Below, piece by piece: positions 23,079 to 30,965 of a DNA stretch of 43,764 nt. Location of the stretch: NCBI GenBank assembly GCA_046156035.1, contig JBJXEW010000058.1:1-43764 (forward strand), written 5' to 3'. The notes below the pieces were generated by a model. It did not search any database and had not been told where the DNA came from. It saw nothing but the letters and a program-made list of their open reading frames with translations. Each line of letters starts with the position of its first letter. Position 1 is the stretch's first letter. The translations under genes were made by a program, and so were the position numbers. The DNA is from JAEUIX01 sp046156035. Lineage in GTDB: Bacteria > Planctomycetota > Phycisphaerae > Phycisphaerales > UBA1924.

Positions 23079-24458
23079 ATGACCCAGCCCGAAGCCGCCG
23101 TGCCCCCTTCATCGCACGATGAGCCGAAAATCGGGCAGCCCCCCGCGCCGCGACTCGGGCCGGTAGCACAGCCCGATCGAATCGACTCCATGGACATCGC
23201 GCGGGGGTTCGCGCTGCTGGGCATTCTCTGCGCCAACATCGTGGCGTATTCAGAGCCCGTCGGGCGGTACCTGGAGGCCGCGACTCCCGTCGGTGAGGGG
23301 CGGCTGGGCACGGCGCTGCACCAGTTGGTGCATGTCGCGTTCCAGGGCAAGACCTACCCGCTGTTCTGCACGCTCTTTGGCATGGGCCTGGCGCTGCAGC
23401 AGGTGCGGGGGCGGGTGTCGGGGCGTTTCTCCGGGTGGCTCCAGGTCCGCCGACTGCTCGTTCTTGCGATCGTCGGTGTTCTGCACATCGTGTTCTTCTG
23501 GAGCGGCGACATCCTGTTCACGTACGCGCTCGTGGGACTGGCCGTCTTCTGGGCGCTGCGGTTGTCCCCGCGGCGGCTGTTGGTCGGGGCGATGCTGCTG
23601 CTGCTGGTCAGTTCCCTGCTCGCCGGGGCGTTTTCAATGGCCATGGGTGGCGGCGCGAGCAAGCCGGGTGAGCATCCGGCCGCGCGGTGGGTTCCGCCCC
23701 CCGTCGGAACCACCTTCGAAGAGGGTTCGCCGGTCCGACATGTGTGGGCGGCCATGCAGCGCACCGAGCCGCGCTTCAAGGGCCCGCAAGACCAGGCGTG
23801 GATGGACGCCGAGGCGGTCGCCTTCCGCGACGGTCCGTATTCCGCCGCGATCGCCATGCGTCTGCTGAACTACGCCGGCTACATCTTCGCCATGCTGTTC
23901 GGTGCCTGGCAACTCGCCGCGCTCATGCTCATCGGCTCCGTGCTGGTGCAGACGCGTTTTCTCGCGCCCGAGCGGCGCGCGTGGCAATGGCGCATGGTGG
24001 CCGCGGCGGCGTTGGTCGGCTTCCCCGCCAGCTTCCTCTTCAACTGGCTGGCCGTGAACTCCGGCGCACTCCCCCGCACCCTCGCGGCCATGGCCGGCAA
24101 GTTCACCTACCCGCTCATCAGCCTGGGCTACCTGGCCGCGTGGGCCCTCATCGCCAACGCCGGCCTGCTCCGGCCTCTCACCCGGCTGCTGGCCGCGGCG
24201 GGCCGCATGGCGCTCACCAACTACCTCACGCACACCGTCGTGTGCGCCTTCGTGTTCCAGCACTGGGGCCTTGCGCGGTATGGCTCCTGGAGTGTGCCGG
24301 AGATGATGGGGCTGGTCCTGGCGCTGTTCACGGCGCAACTCTTCCTCTCGGCCTTGTGGCTGCGTGCCTTCCGGTTCGGGCCGCTCGAATGGGTGTGGCG
24401 CACGCTCGCCTACCTGCGTCCGCAGCCCATGCTCCGCCGTGTGGGTACGGGCGACTGA
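23079..24458 (+). CDS. DUF418 (YeiB-family) multi-pass membrane protein, second copy
   Basis: The 459-residue protein is a paralogue of the one at 13584. RIDSMDIARGFALLGILCAN, GRMALTNYLTHTVV, VLVQTRFL and FRFGPLEWVWRTLAYLRPQPM correspond almost word for word to the other copy. A soluble N-terminal tail rich in Pro precedes about ten membrane helices. The function of the family is unknown. It is divergent from the FabZ-like gene and is followed 30 bp later by recO. The two copies are inverted and about 8 kb apart, which suggests an old duplication. Confidence 0.9.
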   Translation: MTQPEAAVPPSSHDEPKIGQPPAPRLGPVAQPDRIDSMDIARGFALLGILCANIVAYSEPVGRYLEAATPVGEGRLGTALHQLVHVAFQGKTYPLFCTLFGMGLALQQVRGRVSGRFSGWLQVRRLLVLAIVGVLHIVFFWSGDILFTYALVGLAVFWALRLSPRRLLVGAMLLLLVSSLLAGAFSMAMGGGASKPGEHPAARWVPPPVGTTFEEGSPVRHVWAAMQRTEPRFKGPQDQAWMDAEAVAFRDGPYSAAIAMRLLNYAGYIFAMLFGAWQLAALMLIGSVLVQTRFLAPERRAWQWRMVAAAALVGFPASFLFNWLAVNSGALPRTLAAMAGKFTYPLISLGYLAAWALIANAGLLRPLTRLLAAAGRMALTNYLTHTVVCAFVFQHWGLARYGSWSVPEMMGLVLALFTAQLFLSALWLRAFRFGPLEWVWRTLAYLRPQPMLRRVGTGD

Positions 24459-24477
24459 CGCGGCCTGCACGTGCATC

Positions 24478-24483
24478 TATCCT
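24478..24483 (+). promoter_or_regulatory. Possible -10 box TATCCT of recO
   Basis: TATCCT ends five bases before the ATG at 24489. A GTG start at 24471 would precede it. Confidence 0.3.
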
Positions 24484-24488
24484 CCTCC

Positions 24489-25280
24489 ATGCCGGTGATC
24501 GAGGACGAGGCTGTGTGTCTGCGTCAGTGGGACTGGTCGGAGACCAGCCAGACGGTGAGCGTCTTCACGCGATCGGCCGGCCTGCTGCGGTGCGTGGCGA
24601 AGGGTTCCAAGCGGGCCGGCGCGGCGTTCTCGGGCGGTGTCGAGTTGCTCAGCCGCGCCCACGTGCGCGTGCACACGAAGGCGGCCCGCGACCTCTCGAT
24701 TCTGGCGGAGTGGGACCTGGCGGAGGTCTTTCCGGCCTTGCGGCGCACGCTGGCGGATCACTACGCGGGTCTGTACATGGCCGACTGCGTGCAGCACTTT
24801 GCGGCGGACCACGACCCGCACGCCGGGTTGTACGACGTGCTGGTGGCCGGCCTGCGCGGCTTGGAGGGTGGACAGACGCGCGACATGACGCTGCTGCGGT
24901 TCCAATGGCGGGCGTTGGTGGAGGCGGGCTTTCGACCCGAGTTGGGCGGGTCTGCGAACGCTGAGGCCTTGGGAGGCGCGGCGGTGCTGGTGTTTGACCC
25001 GCAAGCGGGAGCGCTCAGCGGTGCGGCGGAGGCGGGGCGCAAGAGCGGCGCGGGCCACGATTGGCGCGTGCGCCGGTCGACCGTGGACCTGCTGCTGGCC
25101 GTGGATGCCGACCGTGCGGTGGTGCCGCAGGCAGCGGGGGTGCAGCGGGCGGCCCGTTTTCTGGCGGCGTATGTGCGGTGGGTGCTGGGGAGCCAGCCCC
25201 GCAGCATGGCGCTGGTGTTTCCGGACCTTGGCGTCCCCGATCGGGCCCCTGCGCCGCGGCAAGAGCGCGGCGGGCGCTGA
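24489..25280 (+). CDS. recO: DNA repair protein RecO
   Basis: RecO helps RecR load RecA on single-stranded DNA at gaps in the RecFOR pathway. The 263-residue protein has the OB-fold start DEAVCLRQWDWSETSQTVSV and then GLLRCVAKGSKR, which is typical of the family. RAHVRVHTKAARDLSILAEWD and the helical domain (YMADCVQHFA) follow. The C-terminal zinc cysteines of some RecO proteins are absent. The ATG at 24489 fits the family start. It is followed 82 bp later by the HDOD gene. Confidence 0.9.
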   Translation: MPVIEDEAVCLRQWDWSETSQTVSVFTRSAGLLRCVAKGSKRAGAAFSGGVELLSRAHVRVHTKAARDLSILAEWDLAEVFPALRRTLADHYAGLYMADCVQHFAADHDPHAGLYDVLVAGLRGLEGGQTRDMTLLRFQWRALVEAGFRPELGGSANAEALGGAAVLVFDPQAGALSGAAEAGRKSGAGHDWRVRRSTVDLLLAVDADRAVVPQAAGVQRAARFLAAYVRWVLGSQPRSMALVFPDLGVPDRAPAPRQERGGR

Positions 25281-25362
25281 AGTTGAGCGGCGGTTGCGTC
25301 GATGTGAACCGGGACCGTGGTGGTGGCGGCACACAGCAGTTCGGCCCGCGGCGGCGTTGCAC

Positions 25363-26853
25363 ATGAACCCAGAGATCCTTGACAAGGTGCTCTCCTGCAA
25401 GCAGTTGCCCAGCCTGCCGGCGATCGCCACGCGGGTGCTGGAACTGACGCAGGACAAGAACGTGTCGATGAAGGAGATCGCGGACACGATCTCCAACGAC
25501 CAGGGCCTTTCATCGAAGATTCTGCGCACCGTCAACTCGTCGTTCTACGCCCTTCGCAAACCCTGCGCGAGCGTGAACCAGGCGATCGTGATGCTGGGCC
25601 TCTCGGCGGTGAAGACGCTGGCCCTGGGCTTCAGCCTGGTCTCCACGATCAAGATCGAGGGTGACGGGTTCGACATCCAGGCCTACTGGCGTCGCACGCT
25701 GATCGCGGGGATCGCGGGCAAGTGCATCGCGGCGGACACCAAGATCGGCAACGACGAGGAGTGCTTCCTTGGCGGCCTGCTGCAGGACGTGGGGATGGTC
25801 GCTCTGTACATGGCCTTGGGCAAGGAGTACACGGATGTGCTCGCGCAGGCCGGGGGCGAGCACCAGAACCTGACCCGCAACGAGTTGCTCGCGCTGGAGA
25901 TCAGCCACGCCGAGGTGGGCGCACTGCTGGCCACACGCTGGAAGTTGCCGCCCGAACTGGTCATGCCCGTGCGATACCACGAGCGGCCCAGCGCGGCGCC
26001 GCAGGAGTATGTCAAGTTGGTGCAGGCGGTCGCGCTGGGCAACATCGCCACCGATGTGATCACCAGCCCGGAGCCGGGGGTTGCCCTCAAGAAGTTCTAC
26101 GCCAAGGCCGAGTCGTGGTTCTCGCTCAAGAACAACCAGTCCGACGAGGTGATCAAGAAGGTCTCGCAGGGCGCGAAGGAGATCGCCCGGCTGCTCGCGG
26201 TGGATGTGGGACAGTTGCGGTCGCCCGACGAGATCCTTTCGAGTGCGACGCACCAGTTGGAGAACATCGCGCTGCCGTTCGATGGGACCGGCGAGGGAGG
26301 GCCCGGAGCCGGCGATGCGCTGACGGTGGACCCCGTGACCGGCCTGCCCTCCGAGCGCGTGCTCAACCAGAACATCGTGGCGGGGTTCGAGAAGGCCAGC
26401 GCCACCTGCGGTTCGTTCTCGATCGCCTTCCTGGAGATCGATCAACTCGCCGAACTCGCGCCCAAGGGGCGGCACATGGTTGACGAGGCCCTGAAAGAGG
26501 CGGCCAAGATCCTGCGGGCGCAGGTGGCGCTGCAGAAGGCGATCCTGTGCCGCGTCGACGGCGACGGCTTCGGCGTGGTGATGCAGGGCCTGGACCGGCT
26601 CGGGGCCACGCGCCTGGTGGAGCAGGCCCGTATCGCGCTGAGCGAGAAGCCTGTTTCGCTGTGTCCGCCCGGGCTCAAGCCCATTTCGATCACGCTCACC
26701 GCCAGCGCCGGTGTGGCGAGTTTCGACGCCACCACGCGGGCGCGATTCAACGAGCCCGACGCGCTGGTCGAGACGACGCGCAACGCGCTCGCCGCGGCAC
26801 GCAAGAGCGGCCAGAGTGCGGTGCGTGTGTACACGCCCCGCGCGGCCGCCTGA
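25363..26853 (+). CDS. HDOD domain protein with degenerate GGDEF domain
   Basis: The 496-residue cytoplasmic regulator has an N-terminal HDOD domain (about 10-215) with LPSLPAIATRVLEL, SNDQGLSSKILRTVNSSFY and GGLLQDVGMVALYM. HDOD is an HD-related domain without strict catalytic residues that often scaffolds signalling. The C-terminal half (about 325-490) looks like GGDEF: DPVTGLPSERVLNQNI corresponds to the D-x-LTG-L-NRR region. The signature loop, however, reads DGDGF at residues 399-403 instead of GG[D/E]EF. Diguanylate cyclase activity is therefore unlikely, and a sensing or binding role is more plausible. No ribosome site is obvious. Confidence 0.85.
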   Translation: MNPEILDKVLSCKQLPSLPAIATRVLELTQDKNVSMKEIADTISNDQGLSSKILRTVNSSFYALRKPCASVNQAIVMLGLSAVKTLALGFSLVSTIKIEGDGFDIQAYWRRTLIAGIAGKCIAADTKIGNDEECFLGGLLQDVGMVALYMALGKEYTDVLAQAGGEHQNLTRNELLALEISHAEVGALLATRWKLPPELVMPVRYHERPSAAPQEYVKLVQAVALGNIATDVITSPEPGVALKKFYAKAESWFSLKNNQSDEVIKKVSQGAKEIARLLAVDVGQLRSPDEILSSATHQLENIALPFDGTGEGGPGAGDALTVDPVTGLPSERVLNQNIVAGFEKASATCGSFSIAFLEIDQLAELAPKGRHMVDEALKEAAKILRAQVALQKAILCRVDGDGFGVVMQGLDRLGATRLVEQARIALSEKPVSLCPPGLKPISITLTASAGVASFDATTRARFNEPDALVETTRNALAAARKSGQSAVRVYTPRAAA

Positions 26854-26886
26854 GGCCGACCCCGGCGGGATCGCCCATCGTGCGTG

Positions 26887-26915
26887 CTGACCACGGCCCG
26901 TGAGATTCCTACACT
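26887..26915 (+). promoter_or_regulatory. Promoter of fabD (CTGACC - 17 bp - TACACT)
   Basis: The -10 box TACACT (26910-26915) ends six bases before the GTG start. A -35-like CTGACC lies 17 bp upstream of the -10 box. The transcript should be leaderless. Confidence 0.5.
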
Positions 26916-26921
26916 CGCGGC

Positions 26922-27905
26922 GTGTCCATTCACAGAATCATCCTGTGCCCGGGCCAGGGCGCCCAGGTCGTTGGCATGGCCAGGGTCTGGTGCGAGGTTT
27001 CGCCCGAGGCCCGTGCCGTGTTTGCGGAGGCCGATGCGGTGCTGGGCACGAGTTTGGGCGCGCCGCTGAGCACGCTGTGTTTCGAGGGGCCTGCCGACCG
27101 ATTGAATCAAACAGATGTGTCCCAGCCCGCCCTGTACGCCGCGGGTGTGGCGTGCTGGCGGGCGCTCCTGGCCGGGTGGGGTGCGGGTGCGTCCGCGGCA
27201 TCGGCGGAAGCCGGGCTGATCGCCGCGGCGGGGCTCTCGCTGGGTGAGTACACGGCGCTGCACATCGCGGGGGCGTTCGACTTCGGCACCGGCCTGCGGC
27301 TGGTGGCGATCCGCGGCAGGGCGATGCAGGACGCGGCGACGGGCACGCCCTCGGGCATGGTGGCCATCATCGGCGCCGACGAGCAGCAGGCCGAGCGCGT
27401 GTGCGGCGAGGTGCTCAGCGGCCTGCCCGCGGGCGAGGTGCTGGTGTGCGCGAACTTCAACGCGCCGGGACAGATCGTGATCAGCGGGACGAAGGCCGCG
27501 TGCGAGCGGGCCGCCGCGCCTGAAGGCCCCGCGGCGGCGATGGGGTTTCGCGCCACGGCGCTGAGCGTGGCCGGTGCGTTTCACTCGCCGATCATGGCCA
27601 GCGCGGGCGCACGGCTGGCGGCGGCACTTGCGAGCGCCGACATCTCTGCGCCGCGCGCGGTCGTGTACTCGAACGTCACGGCCCAGGCGCACGTGGCGAG
27701 CGCGAGCGATTCCATCCGCAAGCGGCTGGTTGAGCAGTTGACCTCGCCGGTCCGATGGTCGCAGAGTTGCGCGACGATGGTCGGCGAGCACGCGGGGGTG
27801 AACCCGGAGTATCACGAACTGGCCCCCGGCAAGACCCTGACGGGCCTGTTCCGCCGGATTGACAGAGCGGTAAAGGTGCACACTCATGACACGCCGACAG
27901 ACTGA
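26922..27905 (+). CDS. fabD: Malonyl-CoA:ACP transacylase
   Basis: The enzyme loads malonyl groups onto acyl carrier protein for fatty-acid elongation. The 327-residue protein begins with a GTG. ILCPGQGAQVVGM is the first family block. GLSLGEYTALHIAG carries the nucleophile Ser106, where the usual GHSLGE has Leu in place of His. GAFHSPIM supplies the catalytic His221. It is followed by an overlapping lipoprotein gene and then fabG, which suggests a fatty-acid operon. fabH and fabF are not in the window. Confidence 0.92.
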   Translation: MSIHRIILCPGQGAQVVGMARVWCEVSPEARAVFAEADAVLGTSLGAPLSTLCFEGPADRLNQTDVSQPALYAAGVACWRALLAGWGAGASAASAEAGLIAAAGLSLGEYTALHIAGAFDFGTGLRLVAIRGRAMQDAATGTPSGMVAIIGADEQQAERVCGEVLSGLPAGEVLVCANFNAPGQIVISGTKAACERAAAPEGPAAAMGFRATALSVAGAFHSPIMASAGARLAAALASADISAPRAVVYSNVTAQAHVASASDSIRKRLVEQLTSPVRWSQSCATMVGEHAGVNPEYHELAPGKTLTGLFRRIDRAVKVHTHDTPTD

Positions 27906-28899
27906 TCCGAGCATGGTGGTCCTCGCGGTGGCGCTCTGCGCCTTCGCCGTGGCGGTGTGCGGCTGCGAGAAGCCCAAGCCACCGCCCGCGCCCCCGCCGC
28001 CGCCCCCGCCGCCCCCACGTGTGGAGGCGCCGCCAGCCGTCTCGTTCGAGGCTCTGGCCCAGGAGTTGAAGGTCGACCCGCGCGTGCAGATCGAGCCGGG
28101 CTTCTCCATTTCCGACGAGGGCTTGGCCCGGGCGACGCTGCGGGTTGCCGATGCGCTGGCACGCGGCGATGCCAAGGCCCTGCGGCCATTGCTCGCCCAG
28201 CGAGCGGGCGATGCGCTGGGCACCCTGGAGGCCGCGGATCAGTGGACGGGCGCCACCAAGAGCATCGAGGCGGTACGGATTCTCTCCGTGGGGCCGCCGC
28301 CCTCCAACCTCGTCAGCGGCTCTGACCCGGAACTGACCACGGAGCAGGCCGCGGACCTGACGCTGCTGACCAAGTACATGCTCGAGAGGTTCGCGCCCGA
28401 GATGGCCGACCGGATCAAGCCGGCCTTGGAAGAGGCAGCGCAGCGGGCTTTGGCCGAGGGCGGCGGGAGCACGAACCCGGCGCAACTGAAGGCCCGGATT
28501 CTGTCCGCGCTCGCAACGCAGGGCTTTGCGCCCAAGCGCGACCTGAAGGTGTTCTCCGCGTCGGCATCGCACGCGGTGCTCATGGCGGTTCAAGACCCGG
28601 CGGGTGCGTATTTGTGCGGCTGGCAAACGACGAAGAACGGCGACTCGTGGGTCTTCGACGGTGTGGCCACACGAGACGATGTGAAGCCGCGGGCATCGGC
28701 CTGGGCCGGCATCGGAGCCGCGGCGTTCGACGTGGCCGGCCTCACGCTCGCGGGTGCGGCCAACGCGGCCGCGAAGAAGCCCGGCGACCCGACTGACGCC
28801 GACGCGCCCCCCGCCCCGGCCGACCCCAACGCACCGCTGGATCAGAAGCGAACGCCCGCGGGGCCCGTGAGAATCCCGCGTCCGAGTGGCCCCAGTTGA
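27886..28899 (+). CDS. Predicted lipoprotein, unknown function
   Basis: The 337-residue protein has an N-terminal hydrophobic segment (VVLAVALCAFAVAVCGCEKP) ending in a plausible lipobox Cys. A run of more than ten prolines follows. The body is helical and acidic with no motif I can name, and the last 60 residues are Pro- and Ala-rich. It should be anchored at a membrane facing the periplasm. It overlaps fabD by 20 bp, so it is translationally linked to fatty-acid genes, although its own role is not evident. Start at the ATG 27886, with TAAAGG nine bases upstream. Confidence 0.65.
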   Translation: MTRRQTDPSMVVLAVALCAFAVAVCGCEKPKPPPAPPPPPPPPPRVEAPPAVSFEALAQELKVDPRVQIEPGFSISDEGLARATLRVADALARGDAKALRPLLAQRAGDALGTLEAADQWTGATKSIEAVRILSVGPPPSNLVSGSDPELTTEQAADLTLLTKYMLERFAPEMADRIKPALEEAAQRALAEGGGSTNPAQLKARILSALATQGFAPKRDLKVFSASASHAVLMAVQDPAGAYLCGWQTTKNGDSWVFDGVATRDDVKPRASAWAGIGAAAFDVAGLTLAGAANAAAKKPGDPTDADAPPAPADPNAPLDQKRTPAGPVRIPRPSGPS

Positions 28900-28956
28900 T
28901 CGCTCGGCCGTTCTGTCCAGCCACGGCCCGGCGGCCCGGGTGAAGGAGTCGTTGTG

Positions 28957-29703
28957 ATGGAGACCGCAATCAAGCGTGTGGCTTTGGTGACGGGAGCCTC
29001 ACGGGGCATCGGAAAGGCGATCGCGCTGCGGCTGGCCGCGGAGGGCCGGCACGTGGTGCTGGCCGCGCGGACGGCCCCGCCGCTGGCGGACCTGAAGGCT
29101 CAGGTGGAGGCTGCGGGCGGTGAGGCGAGCGTGAAAGCGGTGGACATCGGCGACGGCGCGGCGTTTGCGAAGGCGATCGAGGAGGTGGCCGCGGAGCGTG
29201 GGCGGCTGGACATCCTCGTGAACAACGCGGGCATCACACGCGACGGGTTGATCCTGCGGATGAGCGATGAGGACTGGTCCGAGGTGCTGCGCGTGAATCT
29301 CACGTCGGCCTTTGTCGCATGCCGCGCGGCGGCACGGCCCATGATGAAGAACCGATTCGGCCGGATCGTGAACATCGCCTCGACATCGGGCGTGGTGGGC
29401 AACGCGGGCCAGGCGAACTACGCGGCGGCCAAGAGCGGGCTGATGGGGCTGACCAAGAGCATCGCGCGGGAACTGGGCTCCAAGGGCATCACGGCCAACA
29501 CCGTGGCGCCGGGGTTCATCACGACCGACATGACGGAGAACCTGCCGCAGCAGGTGAAGGACCACGTGCTGGGCCTGATGAGCGTGCCGCGACTGGGGAC
29601 GCCCGATGATGTGGCCGCGCTCGTGGCGTACGTGGCATCCGACGCGGCGGGGTTCCTCACGGGGCAGACGATCTGCATCGACGGCGGCATGACGATGTGC
29701 TGA
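28957..29703 (+). CDS. fabG: 3-oxoacyl-ACP reductase
   Basis: The enzyme reduces 3-oxoacyl-ACP with NADPH in fatty-acid elongation. The 248-residue short-chain dehydrogenase has the cofactor loop TGASRGIGKA, NNAGIT, the active-site Ser in ASTSGVVG, and Y-x3-K in ANYAAAKSG. The C-terminus, FLTGQTICIDGGMTM, is typical of FabG. AAGGAG lies eight bases before the ATG, so this gene uses a normal ribosome site, unlike many neighbours. It probably belongs to the fabD unit. Confidence 0.93.
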   Translation: METAIKRVALVTGASRGIGKAIALRLAAEGRHVVLAARTAPPLADLKAQVEAAGGEASVKAVDIGDGAAFAKAIEEVAAERGRLDILVNNAGITRDGLILRMSDEDWSEVLRVNLTSAFVACRAAARPMMKNRFGRIVNIASTSGVVGNAGQANYAAAKSGLMGLTKSIARELGSKGITANTVAPGFITTDMTENLPQQVKDHVLGLMSVPRLGTPDDVAALVAYVASDAAGFLTGQTICIDGGMTMC

Positions 29704-29731
29704 GGCACGGCCGAGCAACCACACGCCACGC

Positions 29732-30211
29732 ATGGCCGCACACACCCACCAACCCGCGTTTGATGCCAAGGGCCTGCTGCGGCACGCGAAGATGCGCGTG
29801 ACCGCGGTGCGTGTGGGGATCATCCGGCTTCTGGCGCAGACGCCGCAAGCGCTGGATGCGCAGGAGATCGAGCGCCGGCTGGACGCTGAGGCGACGGACC
29901 GCGTGACGGTGTATCGCACGCTCAACTCGCTGGTGGAGGCGGGCCTGGCGCACCGCGTGGACCCCGGCGACCGGGTGTTCCGGTATTCGCTCACCGACCA
30001 TTCGGGCTGTTCGGACCTTCACCACCAGCACGACCACCCGCACGTGGTCTGCGATTCGTGCGGCAAGGTGGAGTGCCTGGATAATGCCACGGTGCTGATC
30101 CGGCCGGCCAAGGGCTCGCGCGGCGAGGCTACGGCCCGTTCCTTCCGCGTCTCACAGCAGAAGATTCTGCTCCACGGCACCTGCGAGCAGTGCGACCGCG
30201 TGAAGCGCTGA
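29732..30211 (+). CDS. Fur-family transcriptional repressor
   Basis: The 159-residue metal-responsive regulator has a winged helix at residues 10-75 (MRVTAVRVGIIRLLAQTPQA to VTVYRTLNSLVEAGLAHRVD). The His-rich metal site HHQHDHPHVVCDSCGK follows, and a second Cys pair, CEQC, lies near the C-terminus. The two CxxC pairs form the structural zinc site. It could be a Fur, Zur or PerR type; the metal cannot be told from sequence. It lies 28 bp after fabG and converges on the DNA methyltransferase gene. Confidence 0.88.
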   Translation: MAAHTHQPAFDAKGLLRHAKMRVTAVRVGIIRLLAQTPQALDAQEIERRLDAEATDRVTVYRTLNSLVEAGLAHRVDPGDRVFRYSLTDHSGCSDLHHQHDHPHVVCDSCGKVECLDNATVLIRPAKGSRGEATARSFRVSQQKILLHGTCEQCDRVKR

Positions 30212-30219
30212 GCCGCGGG

Positions 30220-30951
30220 TTACTTGGTCAACGCGTCGAGTCGCTTGCGTGCCAGGGCCACAGCCTTGGCGTTCGTGTCGCAACCGAGCGCGTTGCGCCC
30301 GCTCGCGGCGGCGGCCACGAGCGTGGTGCCGCTGCCGCAGCATGGGTCCAGCACCAAGCCGCCGGGCGGGCAGCACGCACGCACGAGCAGGTCGAGCAGG
30401 GCCAGCGGCTTTTGTGTCGGGTAGCCGGTGCGCTCGGCCGCCATGTTGTTGATGCTGGGAACGGCGAGCACGTCGGTCATTTTCTTGGTCTGGCCGCGCA
30501 TGCGGTTGCTGGTCGCGGGCACGCGCGGCGGCTTGAAGTAGGCGCGGGCCGGATCGATGCAGTACCACAGGATGTCGTCGTGCTTGCGTGCGAAGCGGCG
30601 CGGTGATGAGCCGCCCAGGCCGTACGACCACACGAGGTGATTCACGAAGCGGTCTTCACCCAAGAGCGAGTCGAGAAGCACGCGGGCACGATGGCTGGTG
30701 CGCCAATCCACGTGCAGCAGCAGGTTGCCGGAGGGCTTGAGCAGGCGGATGGCCGCGGCAACGCGGGGGCGGAGCCAGGTGATGTAGTCGTCGAGCGTGG
30801 GCCAGGAATCGGCGTAGCGCCCGGATCGCCCCGTCCTTGCTTTGCCCGTGTTGAAGGGCGGGTCCGCGTAGACCAGGTCGACAGTGCCCGGCGCGGCGAG
30901 CGAGCCGATGCTGATCCAGTCTGCCTGCAGAACGTGGGCGGCGATGGCCAA
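30220..30951 (-). CDS. Beta-class site-specific DNA methyltransferase, orphan
   Basis: The 243-residue enzyme should methylate an adenine N6 (or a cytosine N4). The catalytic motif DPPFNTGK (Asp30) comes first. The Ado-Met motif DPCCGSGTTLVAA (Asp202) comes last, which is the beta-class order seen in HinfI and CcrM. TGYPTQKPLALLDLLVRA precedes the latter, as usual. The start is probably a TTG at 30951, with GAGG upstream, only 14 bases after the M14 peptidase stop, so the two genes are co-transcribed. No restriction endonuclease is nearby. It may act in gene regulation or phage defence rather than a restriction pair. Confidence 0.87.
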   Translation of the reverse strand: MAIAAHVLQADWISIGSLAAPGTVDLVYADPPFNTGKARTGRSGRYADSWPTLDDYITWLRPRVAAAIRLLKPSGNLLLHVDWRTSHRARVLLDSLLGEDRFVNHLVWSYGLGGSSPRRFARKHDDILWYCIDPARAYFKPPRVPATSNRMRGQTKKMTDVLAVPSINNMAAERTGYPTQKPLALLDLLVRACCPPGGLVLDPCCGSGTTLVAAAASGRNALGCDTNAKAVALARKRLDALTK

Positions 30952-30965
30952 GGAAACCTCGTGGC

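Noticed and set aside
30220..30951. A restriction-modification system
   Set aside because: Neighbours are a carboxypeptidase and a Fur regulator; no endonuclease or specificity gene is seen.
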